The notes under the pieces are model-generated. The model was not told where the DNA came from. It did no database searches and saw nothing but the letters and a program-made list of their open reading frames with translations. This document shows, piece after piece, positions 61,434 through 64,000 of a stretch of DNA of 64,000 nt (position 1 is the first letter of the stretch; every line of letters begins with the position of its first letter). Origin of the DNA: Pseudomonas leptonychotis. GTDB lineage: Bacteria; Pseudomonadota; Gammaproteobacteria; Pseudomonadales; Pseudomonadaceae. The translations under genes were made by a program, and so were the position numbers. The stretch lies in the NCBI RefSeq assembly GCF_004920405.1, contig NZ_RFLV01000001.1:1984001-2048000 (forward strand). Direction: 5' to 3'.

Positions 61434-61948
61434 GAGGTGAATATCAAATCGATGGCCGAGTGCGTTTAGCGCGGCGCCTAGGTTGGGCTTTTACATGGCT
61501 TTTATTGTCTATCTTAGTGATATCGCTTGGCTGGAAGATTGCCCAAGTCAGTGAGCGCCGAGCGCTGGATGCGACCCATGAGCACCTGGTCACTGGATTG
61601 AACAATCTGGTGGCCGAGCAGATGGCGAAGAATCAGGCGTTGAATAAAGCGTGGCGCAGCACAAATCCATTTGTGCTGTTGCGCTGGCAGCAGGACAACT
61701 ACTGCGGCGAGTTGGCCGCATCGGCAGAACCGCAACGCGGTTGTTGGTACTGGCTCCCCGAACGCGCCTGGGTGCTGTACCGCCAGCGCTTTAGCGATGA
61801 ATGGGCAAACGAGCAGCGTGAGCTGCGTGCTTGGCAGCTGGTGGATGTACCCGGCAGCCTGCCAGCTGCGTCACACTATCAGCGTGCTGGTTTTGCCTTG
61901 GAGCTTGCAGAAGTTCCTGCCGACGAGTTGGCTGCGGCGGGTTATTGA
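61430..61948 (+). CDS. mshF: MshF-like membrane protein
   Basis: The start is the GTG at 61430, overlapping the stop of mshG (GTGA). The 172-aa protein has one membrane helix (LGWAFTWLLLSILVISLGWK, residues 14-33) and a periplasmic domain with two Cys (YCGELAASAEPQRGCWYWLP) that may form a disulfide. MshF is poorly known; the call rests on its place between mshG and the pilin genes and on its layout. Confidence 0.75.
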   Translation: MRGEYQIDGRVRLARRLGWAFTWLLLSILVISLGWKIAQVSERRALDATHEHLVTGLNNLVAEQMAKNQALNKAWRSTNPFVLLRWQQDNYCGELAASAEPQRGCWYWLPERAWVLYRQRFSDEWANEQRELRAWQLVDVPGSLPAASHYQRAGFALELAEVPADELAAAGY

Positions 61949-61966
61949 AGTGAATGAGGACAATGC

Positions 61967-62497
61967 ATGAAGAACAATAAAGGCTTTACCCTGATCGAGT
62001 TGATCGTGGTGATCGTGATACTTGGAGTTCTCGCTGCCGTGGCGCTGCCGCGTTTTATGAATGCTACCAAGGATGCGCATGAAGCTGCCCTTCGTGGCAC
62101 CTCCGGGGCACTCGCCTCTGCTGTACTGCTTGTCCGCTCGCAGTATGAGCTGAACCGTAATGGTGGCACTCAGGGGTGCACCGGCGGTAACTGCCAGATC
62201 GACCTGCAAGGCTTCGGCAATAACAACGTCGACGTCAATGCCAATGGCTGGCCGATTGGTATCAACAGTGCGGGCACCCCGGCGGCGACTACGGCCATGA
62301 GCCCGGCCACCTGCAATGAGGTGTTTACCAATATTCTGCAAGGTTCGGCGCCGTCCGTGGGTACCGCTGCGGGCACTGTCGACTATGTCACCACCGCAGC
62401 CACCACTATTTGTACATACACCTACCAGTTGGATGGTGCCGATGACACCATCACCTACAACGCCAACACCGGCGAAGTAGCTAACGTCTTCAACTGA
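61967..62497 (+). CDS. mshB: MSHA-type prepilin, first (MshB-like)
   Basis: The 176-aa prepilin starts MKNNKGFTLIELIVVIVILG, with cleavage between Gly6 and Phe7 and the conserved Glu at mature position 5. The body has two Cys pairs (QGCTGGNC and the later TCNEVF with TICTYTY). By order it corresponds to mshB. It is similar enough to the next gene in its first 30 residues to be a duplicate in origin. Confidence 0.85.
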   Translation: MKNNKGFTLIELIVVIVILGVLAAVALPRFMNATKDAHEAALRGTSGALASAVLLVRSQYELNRNGGTQGCTGGNCQIDLQGFGNNNVDVNANGWPIGINSAGTPAATTAMSPATCNEVFTNILQGSAPSVGTAAGTVDYVTTAATTICTYTYQLDGADDTITYNANTGEVANVFN

Positions 62498-62517
62498 TAC
62501 CGTGAGGAAGTAGAGCC

Positions 62518-62982
62518 ATGAAAAAACAACAAAGCGGTTTTACCCTGATCGAACTGATTATGGTGATTGTGATTCTGGGTATCCTGGCGGCGTTTGCCTT
62601 GCCACGGTTTGCCAACTTAGGCCAAGACGCTCGCATAGCCACGCTTAACGGTGCTTTGGGTTCGGTTAGAAGCGCCTCTGCGATCGCGCATTCGGTAGCC
62701 TTGGCTAAAGGTACTGCAGCAAATACCTCGGTTACTCTAGAGGGTGGGGATGTAACTATGCGTTTCTTCTATCCCGCAGCGACCACTGCTGGCATTGTCG
62801 CCGCCGCTCAGCTTGACCCCGCATCGTTCAATACAACGGGTGGCGGCAATACTGCCCCGCTGGTCATTCGAGTGGCCAGTGCCCCAACTCCAGCCACATG
62901 CTCCTTTACCTACACGGCTGCAGCTTCAGGTGGGGTTCCAGTCATTGTTGCGCCAACAGCTGCCTCTACCGCTGGCTGCTGA
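62518..62982 (+). CDS. mshA: MSHA-type major prepilin candidate (MshA-like)
   Basis: The 154-aa prepilin starts MKKQQSGFTLIELIMVIVIL, cut after Gly7, followed by FALPRFANLGQDARIATLNG and ALGSVRSASAIAHSVALAKG, which is the conserved first half of MshA major pilins. The C-terminal part is Ala/Thr-rich with a Cys in ATCSFTYT and a Cys as the last residue, a likely disulfide loop. It probably forms the pilus shaft. Confidence 0.87.
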   Translation: MKKQQSGFTLIELIMVIVILGILAAFALPRFANLGQDARIATLNGALGSVRSASAIAHSVALAKGTAANTSVTLEGGDVTMRFFYPAATTAGIVAAAQLDPASFNTTGGGNTAPLVIRVASAPTPATCSFTYTAAASGGVPVIVAPTAASTAGC

Positions 62983-62990
62983 TTGCAGCA

Positions 62991-63434
62991 ATGAAAATGC
63001 GCGGCTTCACCTTGGTCGAGTTGATTATGGTGATTGTGATCACCGGCATCCTCGCGGCAGTGGTGGGGCCGCGCTTCTTCGAACGGCAGGTGTTCGATGA
63101 GCGCCTTTTTTACGAAGAAAGTCTGGCCGCCGTGCGTTATGGGCAAAAGCTGGCCGTGGCCAGCGCTTGCCTAACCCAAGTCAGCTTGAGCTCTGGTGGT
63201 TATCGCCTGCGTCAGGCCGCTAACTGTAGTTCGGGTGCCTATACCCTTGAGGTGATTGGCCCCGACGGCTCCAGCCCTTTCGCCAACCTGCAAGTACCCA
63301 ATGGCGTAACGGTTTCGCCAACTAATTTCCCCGTAATATTCGACTCCGAAGGTCGTCCGCTGGGCGGTGCGGCCAGTGCCGCTATTGGCAGCTTCACCAT
63401 CAACGTGGCGGGCGAAACCGGAATGGTGCAATGA
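62991..63434 (+). CDS. mshC: MshC-like minor prepilin
   Basis: I chose the ATG at 62991 (MKMRGFTLVELIMVIVITGI), 8 bp after the stop of mshA. The 147-aa prepilin has a cleavage site after Gly5 and a short C-terminal domain with Cys in SACLTQVSL and ANCSSGAY. It is likely a minor pilin for starting assembly. It overlaps mshD by 4 bp. Confidence 0.85.
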   Translation: MKMRGFTLVELIMVIVITGILAAVVGPRFFERQVFDERLFYEESLAAVRYGQKLAVASACLTQVSLSSGGYRLRQAANCSSGAYTLEVIGPDGSSPFANLQVPNGVTVSPTNFPVIFDSEGRPLGGAASAAIGSFTINVAGETGMVQ

Positions 63435-63919
63435 CTCGTCAGCGCGGCATGACCCTGATTGAGCTGGTGCTCACCATTGTGATTATTGGCATCGCTGCAG
63501 CCGCTCTTTACAGTGCTATGGCCTCTATTACCGGGCGTTCGGCCGATCCGCTGCTACGTCAACAAAGCCTGACGATTGCCGAAGCCTATCTGGAGGAAAT
63601 CCTCCTCCTGCCCTATCTCGACCCCGCCACCCTGACGGCTTGCCAAGCGGTGCCGGCTAGCCGTGATGTGTTTAATGATGTCTGTGACTACCGTGGCCTA
63701 AGTGACAACGGTGCCCGCAATGCTCGTGGTGTGGCGATTGCCGCGCTGGCAAATTACCGGGTTGATGTCACGGTTCAACCGCAGGCCAGCTGGAATGGTG
63801 TGGCGGCCATGCAGGTTGACGTCCAGGTCACCGATCCGGGTAATCAGTCGCTGTTGCTGAGCGGTTATCGCACCTGCTATGGCGAGCTGAACGCGGCGGG
63901 AGTCGATCAATGTCCCTAA
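63431..63919 (+). CDS. mshD: MshD-like minor prepilin
   Basis: The 162-aa prepilin starts MTRQRGMTLIELVLTIVIIG, cut after Gly6 with Met at position 1 of the mature form. The phrase QSLTIAEAYLEEILLLPYLD and the Cys residues in LTACQAVPAS and DVCDYRG match the MshD/GspI-like group. It overlaps the next gene by 10 bp. Confidence 0.86.
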   Translation: MTRQRGMTLIELVLTIVIIGIAAAALYSAMASITGRSADPLLRQQSLTIAEAYLEEILLLPYLDPATLTACQAVPASRDVFNDVCDYRGLSDNGARNARGVAIAALANYRVDVTVQPQASWNGVAAMQVDVQVTDPGNQSLLLSGYRTCYGELNAAGVDQCP

Positions 63920-64000
63920 AGCGCAGCCATGCATTTACCTTGGTTGAGTTGGTGATTGTGATTGCCTTGGCTGGCACCGTGGCAGTGCTCGTCAGTACGG
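63910..64000 (+). CDS. mshO: MshO-like minor prepilin (5' end only)
   Basis: The ATG at 63910 opens a frame that runs off the right edge. The 30 visible residues (MSLKRSHAFTLVELVIVIAL and onward) are a prepilin N-terminus. The residue before the cleavage point is Ala (HA/FTLVE) instead of the usual Gly. By order it should be mshO. Confidence 0.75.
   Translation, partial: MSLKRSHAFTLVELVIVIALAGTVAVLVST

Overview
The window looks like a chromosomal segment of a Pseudomonas-type gammaproteobacterium. The order yggX-mutY-asmA-hisBHAF and gpmI-rhodanese-grxC-secB, two tRNA genes and REP-type repeats of the GTAGGAGCGG kind all fit that genus as I remember it; no database search was possible. Nearly half of the window (about 1 to 30.6 kb) is the right part of a P2/phiCTX-like prophage. 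The rest is host chromosome, ending in a locus for an MSHA-type type IV pilus that runs off the right edge.

Prophage, early side (1-7.8 kb). A large toprim/helicase primase runs off the left edge. Before it in the leftward transcript come small early genes, an Ogr/Delta-type late activator, a CII-family protein and a BcepMu gp16-like DNA-binding protein. The leftward promoter (TTGACA, 16 bp, TATTCT) has a perfect operator palindrome filling its spacer. Diverging from it is a short XRE repressor followed by four same-strand genes up to a terminator: a membrane-anchored WYL-like protein, a secreted DUF2511-like protein, and a tightly coupled pair of unrecognised genes (353-aa soluble protein, 177-aa four-helix membrane protein). 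This is a lysogenic-conversion operon; the last pair is my best candidate for an undescribed phage-exclusion or defence system.

Prophage, late side (7.8-30.6 kb). The P2 late genes are present in P2 order but read right to left: D, U, T, E/E' (with a T6G -1 frameshift site), FII, FI, tail fibre assembly, H, I, J, W, PAAR, V, S, R, lysis genes (Rz1 nested in Rz, muramidase, holin, plus an extra permuted papain-like hydrolase), X, L, M, N, O. P and Q diverge rightward, followed by an adenine methylase. Beyond its terminator lies a strong cosN candidate. An AT-rich stretch full of GAGTAAT/ATTACTC repeats follows, and then tRNA-Thr(TGT), the presumed attachment site. The integrase and the other att site would lie left of the window.

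Host part (30.6-51.4 kb). This holds a methyltransferase, a four-gene polar amino-acid ABC importer, tRNA-Phe, yggX-mutY-asmA, and the his genes hisB-hisH-(DUF2164)-hisA-hisF. Then come three tandem orphan solute-binding-protein paralogues, the convergent gpmI-envC-ctp cluster, and rhodanese-grxC-secB.

After secB comes a trmL pseudogene with two in-frame stops, one frameshift and a lost C-terminus. It abuts the pilus locus mshI-I2-J-K-L-M-N-E-G-F-B-A-C-D-O (51.9-64 kb), which has all the core parts: secretin, platform, c-di-GMP-type extension ATPase, AAA ATPase, major pilin and minor prepilins. A member of an intergenic repeat family seen at three places in the window has landed between mshE and mshG.
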